36,525 nucleotides of DNA from a virus. Every line of letters begins with the position of its first letter. Within the stretch, counting starts at the first letter, position 1. Location of the stretch: IMG/VR virus record IMGVR_UViG_3300031918_000082, positions 1 through 36,525 of that record; one strand, given 5' to 3'. Under the pieces are notes generated by a model. The model did no database searches. It was not told the DNA's origin and saw only the letters and a list, made by a program, of their open reading frames with translations. The position numbers and the translations under genes were made by a program. Shown here piece by piece: positions 7,437-15,255 of the stretch.

Positions 7437-7750
7437 TTGGCCTCCCTCAATGTCGGTGTGCCGCAGCGGCGCAGGAACGCCTCGACTTTGAGGCTGGCTC
7501 CCTGCTCACTCAGGATGCTGTCGAGCGCGTTCGCGAGGTCGAGCGCGGCGCCGGCGCGCGTATCGCGCCGGGCCTGGTGGCTGCCGGCGACCGCCTCCGC
7601 CACCTTGACGACGAGCTCACGGGTCCACTCGAGGTCTTCGGTGAGCTCGCAGGAGTCGCCCTTCAGGCACTCGTACATGCCGTTGCCGGCGTACTTGCGG
7701 TCCTCGCAGCCCCAGCAGGGGTCGCCGCCGGTGATGAGGGGCTCAGGCAT
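7433..7750 (-). CDS. Small protein with N-terminal cysteine cluster
   Basis: The protein has 105 residues. C12, C15, C28 and C34 (CWGCEDRK, YECLKGDSC) could bind zinc or iron-sulfur. Residues 40-95 look helical. The ATG at 7750 lies eight bases inside the upstream gene; the longer frame to 7909 is a Ser-rich shadow of the membrane protein gene and is rejected. Function is unknown. Confidence 0.6.
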   Translation of the reverse strand: MPEPLITGGDPCWGCEDRKYAGNGMYECLKGDSCELTEDLEWTRELVVKVAEAVAGSHQARRDTRAGAALDLANALDSILSEQGASLKVEAFLRRCGTPTLREAK

Positions 7751-7916
7751 CCCAGAGCTCCGCGATGAAGAACGCGAGGATGACGATGATGACGACGAGC
7801 ACGCCCCATGTGGGGATGTGCGCCCCCATCCAAGCACCGCCGAGCCAGACGGCGAGCACCACAGCCGCAGCGGCGATGGTGATGACGAACTGGCGGATGA
7901 CACGAGCACGTTGCAT
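7743..7916 (-). CDS. Small two-helix membrane protein at the head of the early operon
   Basis: The 57-residue protein has two predicted membrane helices (FVITIAAAAVVLAVWL and WGVLVVIIVILAFFIAELW) joined by a short loop with a basic N-terminus (MQRARVIR). This is holin-like in shape, but the gene lies past the terminator that closes the lysis cluster, as the first gene of the next unit, so another role such as host membrane takeover is possible. The start at 7916 is chosen for GGGAGG five to six bases upstream; an ATG at 7967 would add 17 residues. Confidence 0.65.
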   Translation of the reverse strand: MQRARVIRQFVITIAAAAVVLAVWLGGAWMGAHIPTWGVLVVIIVILAFFIAELWDA

Positions 7917-8001
7917 GGCTACCTCCCTCAAGGTTTGCTTCTCAGTATTCGACGCTCTGGGGAGCATAACCTCCCTGCCGGACGGAATACAAGATGCAAA
8001 T

Positions 8002-8034
8002 GGCCCCGAGGCGGGAGCGAGTCGCCTCGGGGCC
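8002..8034 (-). terminator. Terminator hairpin closing the structural/lysis operon
   Basis: A perfect 12-bp GC-rich stem (8002-8013 with 8023-8034) closes a nine-base loop. On the minus strand it is followed by ATTTGC, a weak U-run, 32 bases past the holin stop. It fits a rho-independent terminator for leftward transcription. Confidence 0.75.
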
Positions 8035-8065
8035 TGGGGCGCGGCGGGAGGGCCGCAGTGGAGGG

Positions 8066-8248
8066 CTACTTGCTGACGTGCATTGCAGCCATGAGGGCCG
8101 TGAGCACGCCGACGATACCGATGACGTTCTCGGTGACCGAGGAGAGCTCGGCCGTGGTGAACACGCCGGTGATGACAGCAGCCGCCATAGCGATGGCGAC
8201 CACCCAGTAGATCACGAGGCGTACTTTCGGCGTCAAAACCTTGTCCAT
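8066..8248 (-). CDS. Small holin-like protein with two membrane helices
   Basis: The 60-residue protein has two predicted membrane helices (VIYWVVAIAMAAAVITGVF and VIGIVGVLTALMAAMHV) separated by a short polar turn, with a charged start MDKVLTPKVR. Size and layout match class II-like phage holins, which make pores for the endolysin. It directly follows the endolysin gene. The ATG at 8248 has an excellent GAGGAGGTGAC leader, which rules out a longer start at 8332. It is the best holin candidate of three small membrane proteins nearby. Confidence 0.75.
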   Translation of the reverse strand: MDKVLTPKVRLVIYWVVAIAMAAAVITGVFTTAELSSVTENVIGIVGVLTALMAAMHVSK

Positions 8249-8314
8249 GTCACCTCCTCGAGTCCGAATGCGGACATTCTCGCAGACGGTGGAGACGGCC
8301 CTGGCGCAAAGAGC

Positions 8315-8350
8315 GGCCCGGCCGGGAGCCATGCATCTCCCGACCGGGCC
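8315..8350 (-). terminator. GC-rich hairpin between endolysin and holin genes
   Basis: A 14-bp stem (8315-8328 with 8337-8350) closes an eight-base loop; one pair is a G-U wobble only when read as minus-strand RNA, so it is better paired in that direction. There is no U-run. It could be an attenuating terminator or an mRNA-protecting hairpin that sets the holin to endolysin ratio. Confidence 0.55.
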
Positions 8351-8386
8351 ATGAGAGCGCGTTGAGGGCCGCGCTGTCTCAGTCTA

Positions 8387-9145
8387 CTACTCTTCGACCA
8401 CGATGAACCAGCAGTTGCGCCAGGGGCGAACGTGATAGTCCACACCCTCGCGCCCCTGCGCGTCGGTCGCGTTGGCCTCGAGGGTCTTCTCACCCGAGAC
8501 GTGCAGGCCGGCGTGGTCAGGGTCAGCATGCCCGTTGAAGTCGATCAGCATGATGTCGCCGGCGTCGGGGTCCGTGGTCAGGTGGACGCCGTTGCTGCCG
8601 GCCTTGGCGCAGTAGAGCAGGTAGTCGGTGCCTTGGAAGCGGCCGGCGGACGGGCTGATGACCTTGGAGCCGGCGAAGTGGTACCAGTAGCTGTCCGCGC
8701 GCACGCAGTACGGGGCGCCGTCGTTGTGACCGCCGGTCCACCACTCGTTGTACTTGATGTGGTTGTTCGTCTGCTCGTGGAGGCCGAGGTCGTCGGTCGC
8801 CAGGGACAGTGCCTTCTTCGACAGCGGCACCTTCGCCGCGGCGGCCTTGGCGGCAGCCACGCGCCGGTTGCGCGCGGCGCGGTACGCCGGCGGGAGCGGC
8901 TTCTCGCGCTTGATGAGGTCGAGGAAGTTCTGACCGGCCACCTGATCCTTTAGGTGCGGGTCGATCGTGCCCTTGGCGTAGCCCATCCAATACTTGAGGC
9001 TGTGGATGGCGGACATCGTGCGCGCGCCGGCCTGCCCATCCACGGCAAGCCTCGCCTTGAGCGGGTGGAACGTGTTGGCGTTGATGGCGCGCTGCACCAC
9101 CTTGACCTTCTCGCCCTTGTCGCCGTAGTCCACGTAGAACGCCAT
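8387..9145 (-). CDS. Endolysin with N-terminal PG-binding-like region and CHAP domain
   Basis: The 252-residue protein starts with a peptidoglycan-binding-like motif (GDKGEKVKVVQRAI, then RLAVDGQAGARTMSAIHSL) at residues 8-52, followed by an Ala/Arg-rich linker. Residues 111-250 are a CHAP-type domain: C147 in GAPYCVRADSYWY, DPDAGDIMLIDF at 192-203, H211 in PDHAGLHV, and E223/N225 in TLEANAT. C147 and H211 fit the catalytic pair. CHAP enzymes cut peptide or amide bonds in the cell wall. The start ATG overlaps the upstream TGA (TGATG). Next in the operon is a holin-like gene. Confidence 0.88.
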   Translation of the reverse strand: MAFYVDYGDKGEKVKVVQRAINANTFHPLKARLAVDGQAGARTMSAIHSLKYWMGYAKGTIDPHLKDQVAGQNFLDLIKREKPLPPAYRAARNRRVAAAKAAAAKVPLSKKALSLATDDLGLHEQTNNHIKYNEWWTGGHNDGAPYCVRADSYWYHFAGSKVISPSAGRFQGTDYLLYCAKAGSNGVHLTTDPDAGDIMLIDFNGHADPDHAGLHVSGEKTLEANATDAQGREGVDYHVRPWRNCWFIVVEE

Positions 9146-9330
9146 CAGTCGCCCTCCTCGCGCTTGGTCACGAGCTCGATGCTCGCGCTGTCTCCACCCA
9201 GTGGGTTCGCCATGTTCGTGGCATAGATCGCCGCGGCGTCGCCGACATCCTGTGGATTGCCCCTGAACGATACAAAGGCGTAGCCCTCGCAGTCAAAGAA
9301 CGTCGCCGTCACCTGAGTCCTGCGCGCCAC
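9145..9330 (-). CDS. Small protein of unknown function before the endolysin
   Basis: The 61-residue protein starts with GTG at 9330 right behind AGGAGGGGAA, which fixes the start; a frame extending to 9444 is out-of-frame sequence of the upstream gene. It has a beta-like centre (ATFFDCEGYAFVSFRGN) and a helix (DAAAIYATNMANPL). The AFVSF strand and small size resemble small phage proteins of unknown role in lysis cassettes. It overlaps the endolysin start (TGATG). Confidence 0.65.
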   Translation of the reverse strand: MARRTQVTATFFDCEGYAFVSFRGNPQDVGDAAAIYATNMANPLGGDSASIELVTKREEGD

Positions 9331-9338
9331 TTCCCCTC

Positions 9339-9812
9339 CTACTTCCGCCTTGCGCTGATGTACCAGCCCGCCAGAGTGACGAGCGGCATGAGGATGAGCA
9401 GAACGCGGCCGGCGACGATCTCCTGGTCGTAGAACTCGAGCCACGCCGCAGCGCCGAGAACGATGAGGATCCCGAGCACGATTATCAGTATGGTGACCAT
9501 CCTCCGACGCTCGTCGCCGTTGTCCCTCTTCGCCTGGAGCGCCTTGGCGACGCTGACGTCGATGAACTTGGGGATCTTCGCGATCTCACCGCGTAGTTCA
9601 GACTGGCCGTCGAACAGCTTGCCCACGTTCTCAGTGATGTGGGCCTTCCACACCATGTCCGCTTCTCGCGCCTCGTTGCGGGCCTTCTCGCGGGACTCGT
9701 CGCGGACGTCCAGCCTCGCCAGGGTGATGGCCTGCTGCATGATCGCGTCCCTGATCGAGCCGAGGCCCGTCATGTCGTCTACGCCGGTGATCTCTTTCTC
9801 GTGTGCGTTCAC
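9339..9812 (-). CDS. Coiled-coil protein with two C-terminal membrane helices
   Basis: The 157-residue protein has a long charged helix (residues 20-100: LARLDVRDESREKARNEARE and later parts) and two membrane helices at the C-terminus (VTILIIVLGILIVLGAAAWL and VLLILMPLVTLAGWYI), ending in basic ARRK. Phages often encode such N-in/C-in proteins in lysis modules, as holin, anti-holin or spanin-like partners. GTG at 9812 follows AGGAGGCGAGCC. A 51-base gap separates it from the upstream tail gene. The precise lysis role is unproven. Confidence 0.68.
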   Translation of the reverse strand: MNAHEKEITGVDDMTGLGSIRDAIMQQAITLARLDVRDESREKARNEAREADMVWKAHITENVGKLFDGQSELRGEIAKIPKFIDVSVAKALQAKRDNGDERRRMVTILIIVLGILIVLGAAAWLEFYDQEIVAGRVLLILMPLVTLAGWYISARRK

Positions 9813-9863
9813 GGGCTCGCCTCCTTCACTCGCTCCGTTTGTCGGCCATTGGCTGGTTCTGTC

Positions 9864-11588
9864 TCAGGTTGGATGATGGCGGCGGTACTTGTGCGGCCCG
9901 TGCAGCTTCGATTTGTTCACGGCGCCGGCGTTCTGAAGTTGGTCGAGCAAGGCGGTGGCCGGCAGACCGACCTCGAACTGGGTGGTCTGTTCATCGATGT
10001 TGACGACGGAGCGCGTCACGACCAGCGGGCCAGTACCCGAGTCCTGCTCACACTCCACAAAGTCGCCGCCCTGGACGTAGGCGTAGGGCACCGGGTTGTT
10101 GTCTTTGTTCTTGAGCGTCCGCAGCCTCGAGTCGCAGATGCCGCTCGAAGTGCGCGCCAGGCCCAGCTTCGTGGCGAGCGTGCGCGCCATCCCGAGGGCT
10201 GTCTGGTCCTTGAAGTTGTGCTTGGTGAACGAGACGTTGATCACCGGCGCGGTAGCGCCTTCAAAGGGCTTTCCGCTGGCGAAGCCTGGGTTGGACGGCG
10301 CGATGACGGTGGCCGGCGTACCGCCGGGGAAGCCGCTCTTGCGCCCGATCCGGCCGTAGTTGAGGCGTACCGCGGCGACGACTCCGTACTCATCCTCTGG
10401 GTGCGGGCCGACCTCCCAGGTGACACCCGGCTCGGCCGACACCTTGTAGTAGTTGATGAGGCCGCGGATGGTCGTCGGGTCCGTCCGCATCGGCCGCGCG
10501 CGAAACTCGATACCGTTGCTCGCGTTCGGCCACCAGCCCCACTCCACGATCTCGTCGGAGAGCACGGCAAGTTGGTTGATGCCGGCGCCAGGGTCGGTCG
10601 CCGGGCGCACGAAGATCTCGGGCGAGACGGTGTTGACGGCCGAGGTCACGGTCGTTGTGTGCAGACCGATGAAGCTCGCGATGTCCACCATCGCCTGGTC
10701 GAGCCGGTGCGTCGCCATGTCGGGGTAGATGCGGAGGTTGTCGATCCGAATGAAGCGGTCGGCGGTCATCTTCTTCTTGTCGCCAGCGACGTCGGTGCAG
10801 TACATGCACAGGGCCAGGTACTTCTTGCCACCGGACGGCGAACTCCAGAAGGCGCTGGTGTCGAAGTGGACGCTATCCATGTGCATCTCGTTGCCGGCGT
10901 CGCCCCAGGTCTTGATGGTGCTGTAGTCACCGCCGGCCACCTCGCGCTGCGTGCTGTAGGCGTCGGCGACCACCAAGCGCGCACGCATGTTGTCGCCCAG
11001 GTTGGAGGAGACTTCGCCCTCGAGCCGGCGGATACCGTTCATCGTCGGCATCATGTGTTGGGCGCCGAGGTAGGCGACGTAGCCGACGAAGCCGCCGCGG
11101 TTGTTGGACGGCACCTCCTCGCCCTTGTCCACGGAGATCTCGAGGCAGTCGCTGGTGTCCACCGAGTAGACCTTGTTGTTGCGCTTGTTGACGATCCAGT
11201 TGTCGGTGCTCGTGTCGGAGAACCAGAACTGGCAGTCACCGCGCCACTTGGCGACCTCGAGGACGCCGCCGCACTCGACCTGGACGTAGGGCATCTTCTC
11301 GCCGGCCGGGCCACGGCGCGGGTCGTTGAGGATCCAGCCCTTGAACAGGTAGGTGGTGGCGGCGTCGTAGGTGTGCGAGACGCTGACGTAGGCGCCGCGG
11401 TAGAGCAGGCTCGGCGTGTTCCACGGCGACGACGCCTCCATCCAGAACGAGAACGAGGCGCTGCCGTTGAGGGACGACTCGAGGACGCGCCCGAAGGTCG
11501 TGGCCGCGCAGTCGGTCCCGCCGGTCCAGTTGGCCGCGCAGCCGATCTTGACGGAGAGGCCGCCATCCAGGAGTCCCGCGTAGGCCAC
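9864..11588 (-). CDS. Tail tip / hub-like minor tail protein
   Basis: The 574-residue protein opens with strands typical of tail-tip hub proteins (GLSVKIGCAANW, then SFSFWMEASSPW and GAYVSVSHTYDAATTYLFKGWI) at 8-90, where phage hubs carry a baseplate beta-barrel. The middle has VYSVDTSDCLEISVDKGEE and RFIRIDNLRIYPD; the C-terminal 150 residues include YYKVSAEPGVTWEVGPHPED and a short basic, His-rich end. Position after the fibre gene and before the lysis genes fits a tail-tip component. The GTG start at 11588 shares a G with the upstream TAG (TAGTG). The hub role is inferred from fold pattern and context. Confidence 0.6.
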   Translation of the reverse strand: MAYAGLLDGGLSVKIGCAANWTGGTDCAATTFGRVLESSLNGSASFSFWMEASSPWNTPSLLYRGAYVSVSHTYDAATTYLFKGWILNDPRRGPAGEKMPYVQVECGGVLEVAKWRGDCQFWFSDTSTDNWIVNKRNNKVYSVDTSDCLEISVDKGEEVPSNNRGGFVGYVAYLGAQHMMPTMNGIRRLEGEVSSNLGDNMRARLVVADAYSTQREVAGGDYSTIKTWGDAGNEMHMDSVHFDTSAFWSSPSGGKKYLALCMYCTDVAGDKKKMTADRFIRIDNLRIYPDMATHRLDQAMVDIASFIGLHTTTVTSAVNTVSPEIFVRPATDPGAGINQLAVLSDEIVEWGWWPNASNGIEFRARPMRTDPTTIRGLINYYKVSAEPGVTWEVGPHPEDEYGVVAAVRLNYGRIGRKSGFPGGTPATVIAPSNPGFASGKPFEGATAPVINVSFTKHNFKDQTALGMARTLATKLGLARTSSGICDSRLRTLKNKDNNPVPYAYVQGGDFVECEQDSGTGPLVVTRSVVNIDEQTTQFEVGLPATALLDQLQNAGAVNKSKLHGPHKYRRHHPT

Positions 11589-11758
11589 TACCCGACCTCA
11601 GAGATATTGTCGGCCTTCGATCCAGTCTCAGCAGCGATCGCATTACGAGTAGCTGCGTCTCGTAGCTCCTCGATCTCGCAGAGCGCGATCGCCAGTTCTC
11701 TCTGAGATCCTGCGAGCATCTCGCTCAGCTTGTTGATGACCTTTGTTGCGTCAGCCAT
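11588..11758 (-). CDS. 56-residue helical protein between fibre and hub genes
   Basis: This short gene encodes one amphipathic, probably coiled helix (KVINKLSEMLAGSQRELAIA, then LCEIEELRDAATRNAIAAE) followed by a polar tail ending ISEVG. The ATG at 11758 has GGAGG nine bases upstream and the frame ends in a TAG that overlaps the hub gene start. It could be a small tail chaperone or tip component; I see no family match. Confidence 0.68.
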   Translation of the reverse strand: MADATKVINKLSEMLAGSQRELAIALCEIEELRDAATRNAIAAETGSKADNISEVG

Positions 11759-11773
11759 TCGATGTCCTCCACA

Positions 11774-14700
11774 TCAGGTGAATGCTACATAGTGTGTTTC
11801 GTTGCCACCCTTGAGCGACACGTAAAGGCGGTCAGTTCCATTGTCGTAGTAGAGCTTCCAACGATAGGCAACAGTAGCCCTGTCCTGGATATAGACGCCG
11901 TCGTAGGACTGATACGTGCTGAAGTCAGCACTAGGGTTGAAGAAGACCGCCGTGCAGAAACAGCCGATTGCCACCGTGCCACCAGCCGAGTTGACACTGG
12001 CTGCCCAGAGAGTGCCGGTTACGCCGACATCCACGCTGATAGCCAAAGATCCGGTGATCTGGACATGGCTCGCAGAGTCTCCAACCTCTAGCGCCGCACT
12101 GTTGCCCGTCAGGTAAACATGCTTGTCCTGACCGCTGATCTGAATGTAGGCAGCGCTGTTATCGGTATGGTTGGCGAGCAGCGTGATCGTCTGCTGACTG
12201 TCCGACGATGTCTGGTCGATGTACGACGCAGCCGGGTCACCGTTGGTGGCGTTGTTGAACCGCGGCCCCTTCCAGCGGGTGATGAGTGAAGACCCTCCGT
12301 CAGCGACGTAGATGGCGCTGTTAGCAAGCTCGCTGGTGTTGCCCGTGTAGAGGTTGAGGTAACCAGCGGCACCACCGGACAGCGACACGCGAAGCCCGCT
12401 GCCAGCAGTCTGGATGGTCGCTCCAGTGATGAAGCTAGCGGAGTCGATTGTCGCGCCGTGGATGCTGCCGTCAGCGTCGATGTGCCAGACCGGGGTTGTC
12501 CCGCCGCCGCCTGTGTAGGGCCACTCCTCGAGGACTCCCGCCCTGACAGTGAGGCCCGTGATCATGTTGCCGGCGATGGCGTCGGCCGTGACGGTTCCCT
12601 CGACCAGGAGGTTGCCGGCCAACTTGCGGCGGCAGAGCATGTCATCGAAGTAGGCCGTGCGGGCCGATGCGTCGGAGCGACAGACGAGCTGCGCCTTCAT
12701 AAACACCGTGGTCGTCTGGGTGACTTGGGCGTCGATCGAGATCTCAGCCCATGTCGTCGTGTTGTTGTAGGCCGAGATATGGCAGTCCGTCGCCACCTCC
12801 GTCGTCCCGTCCGACTGGAGGGCCACGAGACGGACGGCGGCGCCGTACCCGGCGGCAACGGCCGCGCTGGCCTTCGCCCACGCGACGAAGTGGTACTCGA
12901 CAACCGCCTCTGGCGTCGCCGCCGCGCCAACCCTGACCGGCCACGGCCGCGTGACGTCCACGTAGGTCGTGGTGCTCGCCGTGCCGATGATCTGGCGCCC
13001 GTGCGCGCCGCGGTTGTATGTCGTGCAGGCTCCTCTGAACTCGATGGCGGCGTTAGCCTGGTCAACGGGGTAGGAGAGCCCGGCCGGCAGCGCGAGCTCG
13101 CTGTTGGCGTTCTGGATGAGGTTCTCGTAGTCAGCGATGACGAGGTTCTTGGCGTAGACGCTGTCCGCCGCCAACTCGTCCGCGGTGATCGCGCCGGTCG
13201 CGATCTGGCCGGCGGTGATGGAGTTGGCAACGACGTCGTTGGCACCGATGAGTTTCGACCAGGAGGATCCCAGCGACTTGTACAGGTTGCTGTCGTTCGT
13301 CCAGTAGAGGATCTTGCCGGTGGGGTAGTTGGTCGCATCAGGCAGCGTCGGCAGTGAGCCGCCGGTGTAGATGGCCGGCGGGACCAGGCCCGTCGCCAAC
13401 TTTGCCTGCGAGATGGCACCATCGGCAAGGTCGGTCGTCTGGTTCTGGAGCGAGGTCTGCTGCGTCGTCGCGCCCGAGTACGCGGAGGTGGTGCCATCAG
13501 GGTCGATACTCTTCACGCGGCAGTAGACGCCCGCCGCGCCGGCGGACAGCTTGTGGGTGTACATGGTGTCACCCACGGTGGCGACCAACGTCGTCGGCGT
13601 CGCGGTCCCATCGATATAGACCTCGTACCGCTCGCCGGGGATCGCCAGCGACGTCCAGCGGAAGATGATGGCCCCGATGGCCGGCGTGCCCGTCACGGTG
13701 ATGGTCTTGCTCGCCACCATGTTCACGTAGACGACGTTGGTCGGCTCGACGTAGCCGTCCTTGCCGACGCTCCAGAACTCGACCTTGTGGGAAGCGGCCG
13801 TGGTGGTCGCGGCGATGGTGAACGCCGACGAGTATTTCTGGTCGGCGCCGTTGTCGAGGCGGTACCAAGTCGCATCGACGGAGCCGGACGGCATGCCGCT
13901 GTAGGTCGGAGACAGCGTCACGGCAATCGTGCCGGCGGTGGTGATCCAGTTCTTGTACGGCGACTCCGCGACGGACCCAGAGGATAGTGAGACGGCCGTC
14001 TTGAGGTTCTTCACCGTGGTCGTTCCGTAGGTGAAGGTGCGGTTGTCGGCACTGGTGCCCCACTGGTTGACCACGTAGACGTTGACCGTCGTGCCGACGA
14101 AGGTGGCCTCGCCAGGGACGACCACGCGCATGCTGGTCGAGGAGTCGATGTAGAAGCCCGCGGAGAGGGTTCCCCACAGCACCTCAGTCGTCTCGAGGAA
14201 GTCGGTGCCGGTCAGGATCACGGTGTCACCGGGGAAGCCGCTGGCTGGAGATATCGAAGTCAGCGTCGCCACCGTGGAGCCGGGATAGACGAAGTCGTTG
14301 TTGGCGCTGTCCGCGCTCGTGCCGTAGGGGTTGCTGACGAAGACGTTGACGGTGCCGGCGCCAATCGGCGAGATCGCCACGATGGTCGTGTCGCTGGTGA
14401 TGCTGAAGACGGCGTCGGTGGTCCCGAACAAGACCTCGGTCGCGGTCATGAAGTCGGTGCCGGTGATGGTGACCGTATCGCCGCCGGCGCCGTCCGTGCG
14501 CGCACTCGTGTGCAGCGACATGGCGGTGACCGTGGGCGGGTTGCCGGTGCCGCCCTTGTAGGTGGCGTACGTCCACGCGGCCCCGGTCGAGTTGGTGCCG
14601 CCGGACGTCGTCACCTTGACGATGTGCGGGCCGCCGGTGCCGGCCGGAACGACGAACGAGATGTTGGTGTCGCTGATGAAAGTGTAGTTCAGGCCGACCT

Positions 14701-14818
14701 CGTATGAGCCGACCTGGATGCGCGAGCAGTCGATGAGGAAGTCGGTGCCGGTGATGGTGACCATCGTCCCGGCCGGCCCGGCAGTCACGTCCAGGGCCGT
14801 CACAACAGGAACGGCCAC
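11774..14818 (-). CDS. Large tail fibre with three IPT domains
   Basis: The 1014-residue protein has three consecutive IPT/TIG immunoglobulin-like domains at about 3-85, 94-178 and 182-265, each with a GxxVxITGTDF strand. An Ig-like domain follows at 270-370 and a fibronectin type III-like one at 371-455. A hinge of the type SITAGQIATGAITADELA at 533-550, common in phage fibres, leads to a carbohydrate-binding-like sandwich at 565-735 and a repetitive C-terminal shaft and tip. It most likely contacts the host surface. GTG at 14818 shares TAGTG with the upstream stop. Two lines of the tip-coding DNA (11821-11940) are about 52% GC by hand count, below neighbouring genes, which hints at exchange of the tip. 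Confidence 0.83.
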   Translation of the reverse strand: MAVPVVTALDVTAGPAGTMVTITGTDFLIDCSRIQVGSYEVGLNYTFISDTNISFVVPAGTGGPHIVKVTTSGGTNSTGAAWTYATYKGGTGNPPTVTAMSLHTSARTDGAGGDTVTITGTDFMTATEVLFGTTDAVFSITSDTTIVAISPIGAGTVNVFVSNPYGTSADSANNDFVYPGSTVATLTSISPASGFPGDTVILTGTDFLETTEVLWGTLSAGFYIDSSTSMRVVVPGEATFVGTTVNVYVVNQWGTSADNRTFTYGTTTVKNLKTAVSLSSGSVAESPYKNWITTAGTIAVTLSPTYSGMPSGSVDATWYRLDNGADQKYSSAFTIAATTTAASHKVEFWSVGKDGYVEPTNVVYVNMVASKTITVTGTPAIGAIIFRWTSLAIPGERYEVYIDGTATPTTLVATVGDTMYTHKLSAGAAGVYCRVKSIDPDGTTSAYSGATTQQTSLQNQTTDLADGAISQAKLATGLVPPAIYTGGSLPTLPDATNYPTGKILYWTNDSNLYKSLGSSWSKLIGANDVVANSITAGQIATGAITADELAADSVYAKNLVIADYENLIQNANSELALPAGLSYPVDQANAAIEFRGACTTYNRGAHGRQIIGTASTTTYVDVTRPWPVRVGAAATPEAVVEYHFVAWAKASAAVAAGYGAAVRLVALQSDGTTEVATDCHISAYNNTTTWAEISIDAQVTQTTTVFMKAQLVCRSDASARTAYFDDMLCRRKLAGNLLVEGTVTADAIAGNMITGLTVRAGVLEEWPYTGGGGTTPVWHIDADGSIHGATIDSASFITGATIQTAGSGLRVSLSGGAAGYLNLYTGNTSELANSAIYVADGGSSLITRWKGPRFNNATNGDPAASYIDQTSSDSQQTITLLANHTDNSAAYIQISGQDKHVYLTGNSAALEVGDSASHVQITGSLAISVDVGVTGTLWAASVNSAGGTVAIGCFCTAVFFNPSADFSTYQSYDGVYIQDRATVAYRWKLYYDNGTDRLYVSLKGGNETHYVAFT

Positions 14819-15255
14819 TACGGCCTCCGCATCAGCACGAGAGTGAACGAGGCGCGGAACTGGAGCTCGTAGGTCGTGTCGCGCTGCACCTCTTCGGGGA
14901 GCGCGCTCTCAACGATCGTGAGGGCCGCCTCAGAGGCGATCTGGAGCGTTCCAGGGTCCGCGTAGGTACATGTGTCCACCAGCGTCCAGAGCGCGCTCAA
15001 AGCGGTGTTGAGGTTCGCCACAGAGTTGCTCGCCACCCACATGGGGATGGGGATCGCGACGAGTCCCTTCTTGTTCACGTTGACCTGGACGACGCCGCCG
15101 TTCCATCCGGGCACCTCGTCCCAGGTCTTCTTGCCCACGTTCGCGAGGTAGGGGCCGGGGTTGAACCCCTCCTTGTCCACGAAGTAGTTGGTCTGGTCGT
15201 TCAGGTTGATGCTGGCCGGCGTACCGCCGTGGCCCAAGGTGACTGCTGTCGCCAT
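14818..15255 (-). CDS. Minor tail protein, distal-tail candidate
   Basis: The 145-residue beta-rich protein follows the tape measure, where siphophages carry the distal tail protein. It has strands such as VVQVNVNKKGLVAIPIPMWV and TTYELQFRASFTLVLMRRP, with a helix (VANLNTALSALWTLV) between. It lacks the extra domains of large Dit proteins, so it may be a minimal form. ATG at 15255 shares TAATG with the tape measure stop. Context rather than sequence supports the call. Confidence 0.55.
   Translation of the reverse strand: MATAVTLGHGGTPASINLNDQTNYFVDKEGFNPGPYLANVGKKTWDEVPGWNGGVVQVNVNKKGLVAIPIPMWVASNSVANLNTALSALWTLVDTCTYADPGTLQIASEAALTIVESALPEEVQRDTTYELQFRASFTLVLMRRP

Noticed and set aside
7963-7992. 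Possible promoter TTGTAT, 18 bases, TATGCT before the early operon
   Set aside because: Only three of six and four of six matches; position is sensible but evidence is too weak to list as a feature.
9639-11705. A 688-codon open frame on the plus strand, and similar ones at 4064-5335, 23380-25059 and 33218-35521
   Set aside because: They lie antisense to clear minus-strand genes, are rich in Arg, Val, Leu, Asp and Gly as expected from GC-biased third positions, and show no family-like motifs.
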